Of a stretch of 14,912 nt of DNA, positions 1 to 7,533 are shown piece after piece (position 1 is the first letter of the stretch; each line of letters opens with the position of its first letter). Position numbers and translations under genes: made by a program. The notes beneath the pieces were generated by a model, which worked only from the letters and a program-made list of their open reading frames with translations, had not been told where the DNA came from and did not search any database. The stretch comes from Aliicoccus persicus_A. GTDB taxonomy: Bacteria > Bacillota > Bacilli > Staphylococcales > Salinicoccaceae. The stretch is from the NCBI GenBank assembly GCA_020741755.1, contig DYYI01000077.1, positions 1 through 14,912 of the forward strand. The letters run 5' to 3'.

Positions 1-299
1 CATTGGAACGCAAATCAATCTGCGTGTCAGTGAGATCTGCTCATTGGAACGCAATTCAATCTGCGTGTCAATGAAGTCTGCTCATTGGAACGCAATTCAA
101 TCTGCGTGTCTATGAAGTCTGCTCATTGGAACGCAAATCAACCTGCGTGTCTATGAAGTCTGCTCATTGGAACGCAAACTAATCTGCGTGTCTATGAAGT
201 CTGCTCATTGGAACGCAAACTAATCTGCGTGTCAGTGAACGGGGCTCATTGGAACGCAAACTAATCTGCGTGTCAATGAAGTCTGCTCATTGACACGCA
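1..299. repeat. Array 1: 41-bp tandem hairpin repeats, seven units plus a partial eighth
   Basis: Units begin at 1, 42, 83, 124, 165, 206 and 247, exactly 41 bp apart, with a diverged partial unit at 288. CATTGGAACGCA opens every full unit and TGCGTGTC recurs at unit position 21; most variation falls in the 8-bp middle and in the spacer after position 28. The two halves are near-complementary (12-nt arms with one G.T wobble and one A.G mismatch where the second arm ends CAATG), so a full unit can fold. The array touches the left edge of the window and probably continues beyond it. It lies past the 3' end of the M20 gene. The remaining stretch, 300-352, shows no gene and no clear terminator. 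Function is unknown. Confidence 0.95.
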
Positions 300-352
300 A
301 ACCCATATTAAACCTGACAAACAGTACCGCTCTACATCAAACCCACAAAATC

Positions 353-1543
353 CTATGCTTCCAACCTAGACAGCACAACATCACCCAGTCCTTTTGCACA
401 GATCAACAGTGCATCTTCATTAATCTCAAATTTCGGATGGTGATTCGGATATGGATCTTCCATACCGACTGGTCGTGCACCAACATTTATAAATGTTCCT
501 GGTGTCTTCAATAAATAATAAGAGAAATCTTCAGATCCACTGATTGGCTCTGCATCGGCGACTTCTGTCAAATAATCTCCGACACTACCTTCTAAAATAC
601 GCTTCACTTCTGCTGTTTCTTCCGGATGGTTATAAAGCACTGGATAGTCATAAACATAATCAAGCGTACAAGTTACATCGAATGATTCTTCAATCCCGCG
701 ACACATCGCTTCCATGCGCTCGCGAATTGCCTCTTTATTTTCTTCTTGTAGATAGCGCGCTGTACCGCGCAAGTGTACTTTATCTTGTATGACATTGTAA
801 CCACCTGGCGCATCAAATGCTGTCACCGAAACAACCGCCGAATCCATCGGACTCATGTTACGTGATACAATCGTCTGTACTTGCGTGACAAAATACGATC
901 CCGCCATCAGCGCATCACGCGTCGTGTCTGGCATCGCACCATGTCCACCTTTACCTTGAATCGTCAAATCAAAGTTTGAACGCCCACACATCGCATTGCC
1001 TGAAACAATTTGGATAACACCCGTGTCAAACATCGGGAAGATGTGCATGCCGTATACTTCGTCCAAATCGTCTAGAATGCCCGACTCTACAATCGATTTC
1101 GCTCCACCTGGTGGCACTTCTTCTGCATGTTGATGAATTAATTTAATCGTCCCGCTCCACTCGTCTTTTAACTCAATCAATGCTTCACCGAGCGTTAACA
1201 AGTACGCTGTGTGCACATCGTGGCCACACGCATGCATGACGCCTTCATTTTTCGATTTAAATTCAACATCAGCCTCTTCCACAATTGGCAGTGCATCAAA
1301 ATCCGCGCGCAGTCCAATCGTTTTCCCTTCGCCATTCCCTTTAATTTCTACGATGATGCCGTATCCATTTCCGACATTCGTTGTTACTTTCACATCTTTA
1401 TCCTGATAAAAATCGGCGATGAGCTGAGCCGTATTCTCCTCTTCAAATGATAGCTCAGGATTTTCGTGTAAGTGACGACGAATTTCAATCATGCGTTGTT
1501 CTTTATCTTCAAGCAATTGAAACAATTTTTCTTTAACAGACAT
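353..1543 (-). CDS. M20 family metallo-amidohydrolase (N-acyl amino acid / hippurate hydrolase-like)
   Basis: A 396-residue cytosolic zinc-type hydrolase of the M20 peptidase family, aminoacylase/amidohydrolase subgroup, which removes acyl groups from N-acyl amino acids or related amides; the exact substrate cannot be read from sequence. Family motifs appear in order: RRHLHENPELSFEE near residue 22, LRADFDALP near 78, MHACGHD with likely metal ligands Cys106 and His108, QHAEEVPPGG with Glu141/Glu142, MHIFP with His167, the dimerisation-domain GGHGAMP near 199, SEDFSYY near 337 and NHHPKF with a final His368/369. Length is normal for the family and there is no signal peptide. The start follows a GTGAGG ribosome site. 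It lies 121 bp downstream of selO in the same direction with a weak terminator between them; a TTGAAA-like -35 is present in that gap but no convincing -10. Confidence 0.93.
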   Translation of the reverse strand: MSVKEKLFQLLEDKEQRMIEIRRHLHENPELSFEEENTAQLIADFYQDKDVKVTTNVGNGYGIIVEIKGNGEGKTIGLRADFDALPIVEEADVEFKSKNEGVMHACGHDVHTAYLLTLGEALIELKDEWSGTIKLIHQHAEEVPPGGAKSIVESGILDDLDEVYGMHIFPMFDTGVIQIVSGNAMCGRSNFDLTIQGKGGHGAMPDTTRDALMAGSYFVTQVQTIVSRNMSPMDSAVVSVTAFDAPGGYNVIQDKVHLRGTARYLQEENKEAIRERMEAMCRGIEESFDVTCTLDYVYDYPVLYNHPEETAEVKRILEGSVGDYLTEVADAEPISGSEDFSYYLLKTPGTFINVGARPVGMEDPYPNHHPKFEINEDALLICAKGLGDVVLSRLEA

Positions 1544-1630
1544 TGTTATAACCTCACTTTTTTAAATTATTGTTACTATATGTATTCCTATTTTCTCATA
1601 TTTTCAAACTGTAAGCTGAGTTTTAACAAA

Positions 1631-1655
1631 TAAAGGACGGCACAATCGCCATCCT
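1631..1655 (-). terminator. Weak rho-independent terminator after selO
   Basis: Read on the minus strand just after the selO stop, an 8-bp stem (AGGATGGC with GCCGTCCT, one T.G wobble) with a 6-nt loop is followed by TTTATTTGTT. The T tract is interrupted, so some readthrough into the M20 gene is possible. Confidence 0.5.
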
Positions 1656-1664
1656 CATCATCTA

Positions 1665-3074
1665 TTAAGTGCCGCAATATGTCATATGTCCCATCTCAAC
1701 GTGACGCTCTGGACGCGTCATGAAATACTCATCATGGTCTGGATTAAACGGATCACGCAGAGCAGCCAATAATTCATTATATAAATCATAGTCGTCGTGC
1801 TTCCATGCATTGAATAGTGCCTCTTCAACGATATGATTTCTCGGAATCACATACGGATTCGCAGCACGCATTAGATCTTGTGCATTTTTCTCATTTGAAA
1901 CACGAGATTTGTACGCTTCAATCCAACTTTCATCAAGTCCACCAAGTTCATCCAACTTACCTTCAGTCAGCGCTGTAAACGTTGACGTATAATCCATCTC
2001 CGCTTCAATCATCATTCCTAACATATCGATAATGAGCTCTTTATCGTGTTCATCGACTGAAGAAAGACCTAACTTCTGCCCCATCAACTCAAACCAATAC
2101 GCATTGTACAGATGGGCATATTCAGCAAGAATTTCTTCAAGTCGACCTGTCACGACTTCTTCATCCAACCCTGTTTCCACCGTAATCAACTCGATAAAAG
2201 TTTCCGCAAAACGCGTTAAATTCCATTGCATAATACTCGGCTGGTTCCCAAATTGATAGCGACCATTCGTATCAATCGAGCTAAATACTGTCTCCGGATG
2301 ATACGTATCTAAAAAAGCACACGGACCATAATCAATCGTCTCACCCGCAATCTGTACGTTATCCGAGTTCATGACACCGTGGATAAAGCCCACCGCTTGC
2401 CACTTCGCAACGAGAGATGCTTGACGATCGACAACGGCTGATATGAAGTCAAAATATTTTTCGGGACCATCTTCTATTTCCGGATAATGTCGATTAATTG
2501 TGTAATCTGCAAACTTCTTCAAGTTGCCTTCACCACTTCGCACCGCATATTCAAAAGAGCCGATGCGAATGTGACTGGATGCAACACGCGTTAAGACACC
2601 CGCTGGTTTTATCTCTTCACGAATGATTTTCGAAGGCGTTTCAACAATCGCTAAACTACGCGTCGTTGGAATATTTAAATGATGCATCGCTTCAGATATT
2701 AAAAATTCACGCAGTGCTGCATCAAGTGGCAGCTTACCATCACCAACTTTAGAAAACGCAGTGCGACCAGAACCTTTTAATTGAATGTCAAAGCGTTCCT
2801 CGTCGACAACATGCTCACCGAGTAACATTGCACGCCCATCACCGAGCATCGTGAATGTGCCAAATTGATGACCCGCATAAGGCAGCGCAACCATCGCCGC
2901 ACCATCGACAATCGTATTACCGACAAGAACCTCTGGGTTTTTATCTTGGATATTTAGTTGGGATGCGAGTGCGTCATTGAACATGACAAGTTTCGGATCC
3001 TTAGTTGGCACGACTTTTTCTTTAGAATAAAAATCGTCACCGAGTGATAATATCGTGTTATTAAAATTGAACAT
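1665..3074 (-). CDS. selO: Protein adenylyltransferase SelO (YdiU/UPF0061 family)
   Basis: A 469-residue pseudokinase-fold enzyme that transfers AMP from ATP onto Ser, Thr or Tyr of target proteins; in E. coli it is linked to redox and oxidative-stress control. Characteristic SelO blocks are all visible: GHQFG at 68-72, GDGRA at 78-82, QLKGSGRT at 98-105, an LREF block at 121-124, HGVMNSDN at 232-239 and DYGP at 248-251, the last two carrying the metal-binding and catalytic Asn/Asp residues. The protein ends YCGT, with Cys third from the C-terminus, the position occupied by selenocysteine in animal SelO. Length is close to the family norm (about 480). The start follows TGAGGTG in good position. 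The terminator of the upstream surface-protein gene ends directly at this ribosome site, so selO must be read from a promoter in that short gap or by readthrough. Confidence 0.96.
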   Translation of the reverse strand: MFNFNNTILSLGDDFYSKEKVVPTKDPKLVMFNDALASQLNIQDKNPEVLVGNTIVDGAAMVALPYAGHQFGTFTMLGDGRAMLLGEHVVDEERFDIQLKGSGRTAFSKVGDGKLPLDAALREFLISEAMHHLNIPTTRSLAIVETPSKIIREEIKPAGVLTRVASSHIRIGSFEYAVRSGEGNLKKFADYTINRHYPEIEDGPEKYFDFISAVVDRQASLVAKWQAVGFIHGVMNSDNVQIAGETIDYGPCAFLDTYHPETVFSSIDTNGRYQFGNQPSIMQWNLTRFAETFIELITVETGLDEEVVTGRLEEILAEYAHLYNAYWFELMGQKLGLSSVDEHDKELIIDMLGMMIEAEMDYTSTFTALTEGKLDELGGLDESWIEAYKSRVSNEKNAQDLMRAANPYVIPRNHIVEEALFNAWKHDDYDLYNELLAALRDPFNPDHDEYFMTRPERHVEMGHMTYCGT

Positions 3075-3086
3075 TTATTTCACCTC

Positions 3087-3123
3087 AAAAAAAGAATGAT
3101 GACCATTTAGATAGTCATCATTC
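3087..3123 (-). terminator. Rho-independent terminator between the CAP-protein gene and selO
   Basis: A perfect 10-bp inverted repeat (GAATGATGAC at 3094-3103 with its complement at 3114-3123, 10-nt loop) is followed on the minus strand by seven Ts. The T tract runs straight into the TGAGGTG ribosome site of selO. Confidence 0.85.
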
Positions 3124-3131
3124 ATGTTTAC

Positions 3132-3137
3132 ATTATA
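3132..3137 (-). promoter_or_regulatory. Candidate -10 box for selO
   Basis: TATAAT on the minus strand, just after the CAP-protein stop. No good -35 is seen 16-18 bp upstream. Transcription from here would start at about 3124-3122, so the transcript would begin with the terminator hairpin. Confidence 0.3.
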
Positions 3138-3149
3138 TTAAGTCTAGCA

Positions 3150-4775
3150 TTATTTTCTTCTGAAGAATAATAAGAACGCTCCAAGCCCAGCAAGTACGAG
3201 CGCAATTGCACCGTATCCGACATAAGCAAGACCCGTTGCAGGTAATAAGTTGTTGTCATCATCACCTTGAATTGTACCTTCGACCGCTTCTTCAGTATCA
3301 TCTTCTTCTACTTCTTCATCTGAGCCAGCGTCACCGTCTGTATCTGTACCTTCGTCAGTATCTGTGTCGGTATCTGAGTCTGCATCAGCATCGGCATCGG
3401 CATCGGCATCTGCATCAGAGTCTGCGTCGGCATCAGCATCTGCATCGGCATCTGCATCTGCATCAGCGTCGGCATCAGCGTCTGCGTCGGCATCAGCGTC
3501 TGCATCGGCGTCTGCATCAGCGTCTGACTCATCACCGATTACGCCACCTGTTTCATCTTCTGTACCATCCGCATCGGAATCGGCATCTGCGTCGGCATCA
3601 GCATCTGCATCAGCGTCTGCGTCGGCATCAGCATCTGCATCGGCATCTGCATCTGCATCAGCGTCGGCATCAGCGTCTGCGTCGGCATCTGCATCAGCGT
3701 CGGCATCAGCATCGGCGTCGGCATCGGGATCTGCATCAGCGTCTGCATCTGCTTCTAAATCTTCATCGATAACTTCATCAGTACCGTCATCGACTCCACC
3801 AGTACCGTCATCGTTGTCAGTCTCTTCTTGACTGCCATCATCGATTACGCCGCCTGTTTCGTCCTCTTCTTCAACACCACCAGTACCATCATCTACACCA
3901 GTCTCGTCTTGACCGCCGTCTTCAACGCCGCCAGTACCATCGTCAACGCCGTCTTCTACGTCACCAGTGCCATCATCTACACCAGTTTCGTCTTGACCAC
4001 CATCTTCTTCAGCTAATGGATCTTCAGTGAATAAGTGAGTGAATACGACATAGTTTGTATCTCCAACAGAAAAGCTGTATGCACCGATACCCACTTCTGT
4101 GTTTTCTGGGTCCATTATTTCGTTATAGTGTGTTTGACTCTCTTCCCAGAAGCCCATTGCACGATCTTCTAGTCCTGCTAATTCAAACACTTCAACTGCT
4201 TCATGTCCTGAAACGTAAGCAATGTTCTCTGCTAAGTTCGTATACGGGTTTACTTCTCCAGTGAAGTATTGAATTTGTTCATTCACTGACCCGTATCCTG
4301 GTTTGTTGTGGTCGAAATAGTTATTTACTGCCATATCGACTGACTTCATGTAAGCCACTTTAGAAAGTTCAAGATTAAGTGAAACAGGAGATAATCCTTC
4401 TGCTGCTCTTAATTCATTAATTATATTAAGTTGATTACTTTGGAAATTTATTGTTGTATTTAAACGTTCTTGTGTAACGCCAAACTCAGTCACTGTATTG
4501 AGGTTGATATCTACATGTGCATCTGTTCCGTGTTGTGCAACTTCACGACTTGAATCAAAACGTAAATCCGTCTCATCCGGAGCGTTCGGTGTTCCCTCTA
4601 CTTCTTCAGGCGCATCATCCGCACCAGTATCGTCATTATTTTCTACATCATCAACTTGCTCGTCATTGTTCTCTACATCTTGTCCATCTTCTTGTGCATT
4701 GACATCACCAACAAACATTGAGGCAACGAGTGTTCCACTCAATATTGAAAGCAATGAAGCTCTTTTAAGGTTCAT
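3150..4775 (-). CDS. LPXTG cell-wall-anchored CAP-domain protein with Asp-Ala repeats
   Basis: A 541-residue surface protein. A signal peptide (about residues 1-27, ending VNA) is followed by an acidic Asn/Asp/Glu linker, then a CAP (SCP/PR-1, YkwD-like) domain at about 113-252 with LNIINELRAAEGL, FDHNKPG (His156), AENIA (Glu183), a W..SQTHY block (His216) and TEVGIG. Next come Gly/Asp/Glu-rich repeats of the type DDGTGGVEDGG (about 256-340), two long Asp-Ala blocks (about 342-402 and 416-472) separated by an ETGGVI segment, and an LPATG sorting signal at 511-515 with a hydrophobic stretch and RRK tail. Sortase A should attach it to peptidoglycan. The Asp-Ala stalk resembles in layout the Ser-Asp stalk of staphylococcal Clf/Sdr proteins, probably pushing the CAP domain away from the wall. 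The CAP role in bacteria is poorly known. The start follows GGGAG. It sits 36 bp after the deacetylase gene, probably in one operon. Confidence 0.93.
   Translation of the reverse strand: MNLKRASLLSILSGTLVASMFVGDVNAQEDGQDVENNDEQVDDVENNDDTGADDAPEEVEGTPNAPDETDLRFDSSREVAQHGTDAHVDINLNTVTEFGVTQERLNTTINFQSNQLNIINELRAAEGLSPVSLNLELSKVAYMKSVDMAVNNYFDHNKPGYGSVNEQIQYFTGEVNPYTNLAENIAYVSGHEAVEVFELAGLEDRAMGFWEESQTHYNEIMDPENTEVGIGAYSFSVGDTNYVVFTHLFTEDPLAEEDGGQDETGVDDGTGDVEDGVDDGTGGVEDGGQDETGVDDGTGGVEEEDETGGVIDDGSQEETDNDDGTGGVDDGTDEVIDEDLEADADADADPDADADADADADADADADADADADADADADADADADADADADADADADADSDADGTEDETGGVIGDESDADADADADADADADADADADADADADADADADADSDADADADADADADSDTDTDTDEGTDTDGDAGSDEEVEEDDTEEAVEGTIQGDDDNNLLPATGLAYVGYGAIALVLAGLGAFLLFFRRK
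3421..3689 (-). repeat. Duplicated segment within the Asp-Ala coding repeat
   Basis: Bases 3421-3494 recur identically at 3616-3689, an offset of 195 bp (65 codons), inside an otherwise degenerate 6-bp repeat. The flanks also match closely, so the two Asp-Ala blocks arose partly by in-frame segmental duplication. Confidence 0.85.
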
Positions 4776-4811
4776 AAATAATTCTCCCTTGGTTATATTA
4801 ATCGTTAAATT

Positions 4812-6296
4812 TTAGTATTGAGTAAATGAACTGACTTCTTCTCTATATTCATACAATTCAGAGACTGTCACGAATTCAAATTGGTCTTTATCCAAATTGT
4901 TCATCAAGTTTACTACAGCTTGCGGCGTTGCGTCCACTATATCATGCATTAGGATCACCGAGCCATCGCCTACATTCGTCATCACATTGTTGTAAATCAG
5001 GTTCGTATTGCGAGACTGCCAATCGAGTGTATCGATATTCCAAAGTACTTCCTGAATGCCTGCAGTGTCTCTTACAAACTGGTTCGTATCACCATAAGGT
5101 GGTCGGAACAGCATCGCCCAAGTGCCTGTCGCATCTTGAATCAATTCTTGTGTATAGCCAATTTGATACTGCAAGTTTTCTTCACTTAACGTTGTCAACT
5201 GTGGGTGATTATACGAATGGTTCGCAATTTCATGGCCGTCATCGACAATACGCTTAGCAATTTCAGGATATGCTTCTACCATTGATCCCAATACGAAAAA
5301 TGTCGCTTTCACATCATGCTCTGCTAACGTATCAAGAATGTGTTCCGTCGTACCTGGCACGGGACCATCATCAAATGTTAATGCGACGAGCTGTTTATCT
5401 GTGTCTAAATCTTCTCTCACCTGATAAAAAGCATCGTAATCACTAGGCGTAAATGAGCCAGCAAACGCACCTTCCAGCTTCCATTCATCCGCAACGTCAC
5501 CTAAAATCTCATAACACTTTTCAGTCATCAAGTGTGAAACATTGGCATAATCCACCAGTACTTTTGGCGTACCAACGTCCATGCCACCGACCTCTAACGT
5601 ATTGAATTGGAACACGAGACCATCTTCAGTTGGATACACTTTATCGATTGCATTATTTGAACGAATCATCGTGCGCTCGAGTGAAGACTCATTTAAATGC
5701 ACAGGATTTTCATTCTTAAGTTCTTGCAAGACATAATGATGATAAAGTTCACGCGCTTCAACAGAATCGTCAAAAATATCCTCAAATTCTAACAGTTCAT
5801 CATTATATTCAATGAACGTTTGGAAAAATGTACGATCCGCATTCGTATTTTTTAGTTCTGCCGTCTGTGTATATACTATCAATTCATCGTTTAACGTTTC
5901 TTTTTCAAAACCAATCTCGAGCTCACTTAAGTCTTTTTGTCCTTCGACAATTGAACGTTTGAAACGACGTTCGAGACTGTCCAGTTCACTCTCAATTTGA
6001 GTTGTCACATCACTAGAGTCTGAATGAGGGATTTCTACATTAATTATGTAATCTTCAGTTTCTTCAACGATTGAGACATAATCCGTCCCATCTTCTTTAG
6101 TTCTCACTGTTTCATGACGTGCTGCTATTTCTTCAGTTTTTGGTTGGCTTTGAATGTTGTTTTCACCAGCTGAGAATTCGCTGGATACATTCTTCGAACC
6201 ATTAAGTTCTGACACCGCATCATCTTCGTCACCATTGCATCCAGACAAAATTACGGACGCTGCAAAAGCGAGTGACAGCACTACGATTTTCTTCAT
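4812..6296 (-). CDS. Lipoprotein polysaccharide deacetylase (PdaC-like, NodB domain)
   Basis: A 494-residue lipoprotein with a lipobox LSGC (lipidated Cys20), so it should sit on the outer face of the membrane. Residues about 75-265 resemble the DUF4163/DUF3298 module of B. subtilis PdaC. The C-terminal NodB/CE4 domain (about 300-485) shows every catalytic motif: TFDDGP with Asp309/Asp310, HSYNHP with His360 and His364, RPPYG with Arg398, DTLDW, and LMHD with His451. It should remove acetyl groups from peptidoglycan sugars, which changes sensitivity to lysozyme and autolysins; the choice of MurNAc or GlcNAc cannot be decided here. The start follows GGAAGGG, 7 bp away. It is probably the first gene of an operon with the CAP-domain protein. 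No convincing sigma-A promoter was found upstream; an inverted repeat at 6333-6350 may be regulatory. Confidence 0.92.
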   Translation of the reverse strand: MKKIVVLSLAFAASVILSGCNGDEDDAVSELNGSKNVSSEFSAGENNIQSQPKTEEIAARHETVRTKEDGTDYVSIVEETEDYIINVEIPHSDSSDVTTQIESELDSLERRFKRSIVEGQKDLSELEIGFEKETLNDELIVYTQTAELKNTNADRTFFQTFIEYNDELLEFEDIFDDSVEARELYHHYVLQELKNENPVHLNESSLERTMIRSNNAIDKVYPTEDGLVFQFNTLEVGGMDVGTPKVLVDYANVSHLMTEKCYEILGDVADEWKLEGAFAGSFTPSDYDAFYQVREDLDTDKQLVALTFDDGPVPGTTEHILDTLAEHDVKATFFVLGSMVEAYPEIAKRIVDDGHEIANHSYNHPQLTTLSEENLQYQIGYTQELIQDATGTWAMLFRPPYGDTNQFVRDTAGIQEVLWNIDTLDWQSRNTNLIYNNVMTNVGDGSVILMHDIVDATPQAVVNLMNNLDKDQFEFVTVSELYEYREEVSSFTQY

Positions 6297-6332
6297 GTAA
6301 CAACCCTTCCAATCTTTTAAGCTATTAACATA

Positions 6333-6350
6333 CTACTATGAAATTAGTAG
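6333..6350. promoter_or_regulatory. Operator-like inverted repeat upstream of the deacetylase
   Basis: CTACTA and TAGTAG form perfect 6-bp arms around a 6-bp centre, 37-54 bp upstream of the deacetylase start. Only the symmetry is seen; no regulator is identified. Confidence 0.3.
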
Positions 6351-6468
6351 AAAATAAAGTTAAACCCGAATAATCCAGGGAAATATTACACTATTTGCTG
6401 AAGTTGATTAGTTGTGAGTTCCAGCTGAGCCTGTTTAGAAGTGCATCTTGATTTAATAGGAGATTGTA

Positions 6469-6613
6469 TTGCTAAAATTTGATTTCAAACAGCGTTGCCG
6501 TGGTCTTTATCGGTATCTTTATTGTTTATAATTTTAAAATAAGTTATGATAAAAGAACTTATGTACATGGATACGAGTTTTTAGAAAGTGGGAAACAACG
6601 TGAAATCTTTTAG
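6469..6613 (+). pseudogene. Possible small membrane protein, apparently frameshifted
   Basis: An AGGAG ribosome site (6458-6462) is followed at good spacing by a TTG start at 6469 whose frame encodes MLKFDFKQR and then stops early. One base onward, the frame beginning at 6479 reads to a TAG at 6611-6613 and encodes a clear membrane-helix stretch (SVAVVFIGIFIVYNF) followed by a polar tail ending KQREIF. Joining the two frames gives a plausible protein of about 47 residues with a short cytoplasmic start and one membrane segment. It overlaps the start of the next gene and contains that gene's predicted promoter. It may be a decayed gene, a frameshift or chance; I recognise no family. Confidence 0.25.
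6522..6550 (+). promoter_or_regulatory. Sigma-A promoter of the Pro-Glu-rich protein gene
   Basis: TTGTTT (6522-6527) and TATGAT (6545-6550) are separated by exactly 17 bp. Transcription should begin near 6557, about 43 bases before the GTG at 6600. Confidence 0.65.
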
Positions 6614-7433
6614 TAAAATTTTTAGTCTTTTATTTATAATTTCTATTCTATTTGTAGGCGTGCAGTTTACAGTGTTTGCGCAGGAGGATGGTGGCGATAA
6701 TGGAGATCAGGTAGAGCCTGAGCCGACGCCTGAGCCGACACCAGAGCCGGAGCCTGAGCCGGAACCAGAGCCGGAACCGGAGCCAACACCAGAGCCAACG
6801 CCAGACCCGACGCCGGATCCAACGCCGGATCCTACACCAGAACCAACACCGAATCCACAGCCGGAGCCTGATCCGGAACCTGAAGTAGAAGAAGAGCCAG
6901 AAGTTGAGGAAACACCAGTTGTTGAAGAAACGCCCGTAGTCAACGAGCGCATGCTCTATTTATATCAACGTATGGGCAGTTTAACAGGCACGACAGTTAG
7001 AGATGGTCGTCCATCTGAAGCACAACTCACTCGAATCAGCGATTCAATTGCAGAAGCCGAAGAAGCTGAGCGATTAGCTGAGGAAGAGGCTGAAGCTGAA
7101 CGACTTGCGCAAGAAGAGGCAGAACGTGAAGCTGAGGAAGAAGCTGCTGCAGAGGAAGAAGAAACGACTGAAGAAGAGGAAACCGAGGAAGTTGAAGTTG
7201 AGGAAGAGCCTGAAGTTGAAGAAGAAACTGAAGTTGAGGAAGAGCCTGAGGTTGAGGAATCGACAGAAGAATCTGATTCCGCTGAGGACACAGAGGAAGT
7301 TGAACCTATCGATGAAATCCTTCCATCTTCAACGAGTGGATATCGCCCATTCATCTACATTACAATCGGGACATTCGCATTACTCGGAATACTTGCATTT
7401 GCATACTTAATGATTCGAAACAGACCAAACTAA
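6600..7433 (+). CDS. Exported Pro-Glu-rich, acidic membrane-anchored protein of unknown function
   Basis: A 277-residue protein from the GTG at 6600; an in-frame GTG at 6588 would add four residues, but 6600 follows a GTGGGA stretch and gives a standard MKSF signal-peptide start. Order of segments: signal peptide (1-27, ending VFA), a Pro-Glu/Pro-Thr/Pro-Asp tract (about 39-96), a short non-repetitive segment with LYLYQRMGSLTG (about 116-148), an Ala/Glu/Arg-rich stretch likely to be a long charged helix (about 150-190), acidic EVEEEPEVEE repeats to about 237, then LPSSTSG, a hydrophobic span (about 250-271) and a short RNRPN tail. The tail looks like a degenerate LPXTG sorting signal; it may instead remain membrane-bound. 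I recognise no family. It is followed by a good terminator and then repeat array 2. Confidence 0.85.
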   Translation: MKSFSKIFSLLFIISILFVGVQFTVFAQEDGGDNGDQVEPEPTPEPTPEPEPEPEPEPEPEPTPEPTPDPTPDPTPDPTPEPTPNPQPEPDPEPEVEEEPEVEETPVVEETPVVNERMLYLYQRMGSLTGTTVRDGRPSEAQLTRISDSIAEAEEAERLAEEEAEAERLAQEEAEREAEEEAAAEEEETTEEEETEEVEVEEEPEVEEETEVEEEPEVEESTEESDSAEDTEEVEPIDEILPSSTSGYRPFIYITIGTFALLGILAFAYLMIRNRPN

Positions 7434-7441
7434 AAATTTAT

Positions 7442-7484
7442 AAAGCATGTGGAGACAATTATTTGTACTCTGTATGCTTTTTTT
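7442..7484 (+). terminator. Rho-independent terminator after the Pro-Glu-rich protein gene
   Basis: AAAGCAT (7442-7448) pairs with ATGCTTT (7474-7480); the stem extends inward through three wobble pairs and GAG/CTC. Seven Ts follow at 7478-7484. Confidence 0.85.
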
Positions 7485-7533
7485 GTGGGAGAAATATGGA
7501 TTAATAGGATTTTTATCAGTTAATTAGAGTTGT

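Noticed and set aside
1..299. CRISPR array
   Set aside because: The whole 41-bp unit repeats with no unique spacers, and no cas genes are present; the same holds for the other two arrays.
290..514. Small plus-strand reading frame at the edge of array 1
   Set aside because: Mostly antisense to the M20 gene and starts inside the repeat array; no ribosome site.
3308..3748. Minus-strand Met-Gln-Thr-Leu frames
   Set aside because: Alternate frames of the same 6-bp repeat with no ribosome site or domain.
3206..3831. Plus-strand reading frames rich in Ser-Ala or His-Arg-Leu
   Set aside because: They are mirror frames of the Asp-Ala repeat; the minus-strand frame has a signal peptide, CAP domain and LPATG signal.
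6382..6395. WalR box upstream of the deacetylase
   Set aside because: Only a single half-site (ATTACA) is present, with no partner at 5-bp spacing.
6588..6599. GTG at 6588 as start of the Pro-Glu-rich protein
   Set aside because: Its upstream bases lack a ribosome site; the GTG at 6600 has a GTGGGA stretch and gives a standard signal peptide. The difference is four residues.
6707..7354. Minus-strand Ser-Gly and Ser-rich frames
   Set aside because: Antisense shadows of the Pro-Glu-rich coding sequence, which has its own promoter, signal peptide and terminator.
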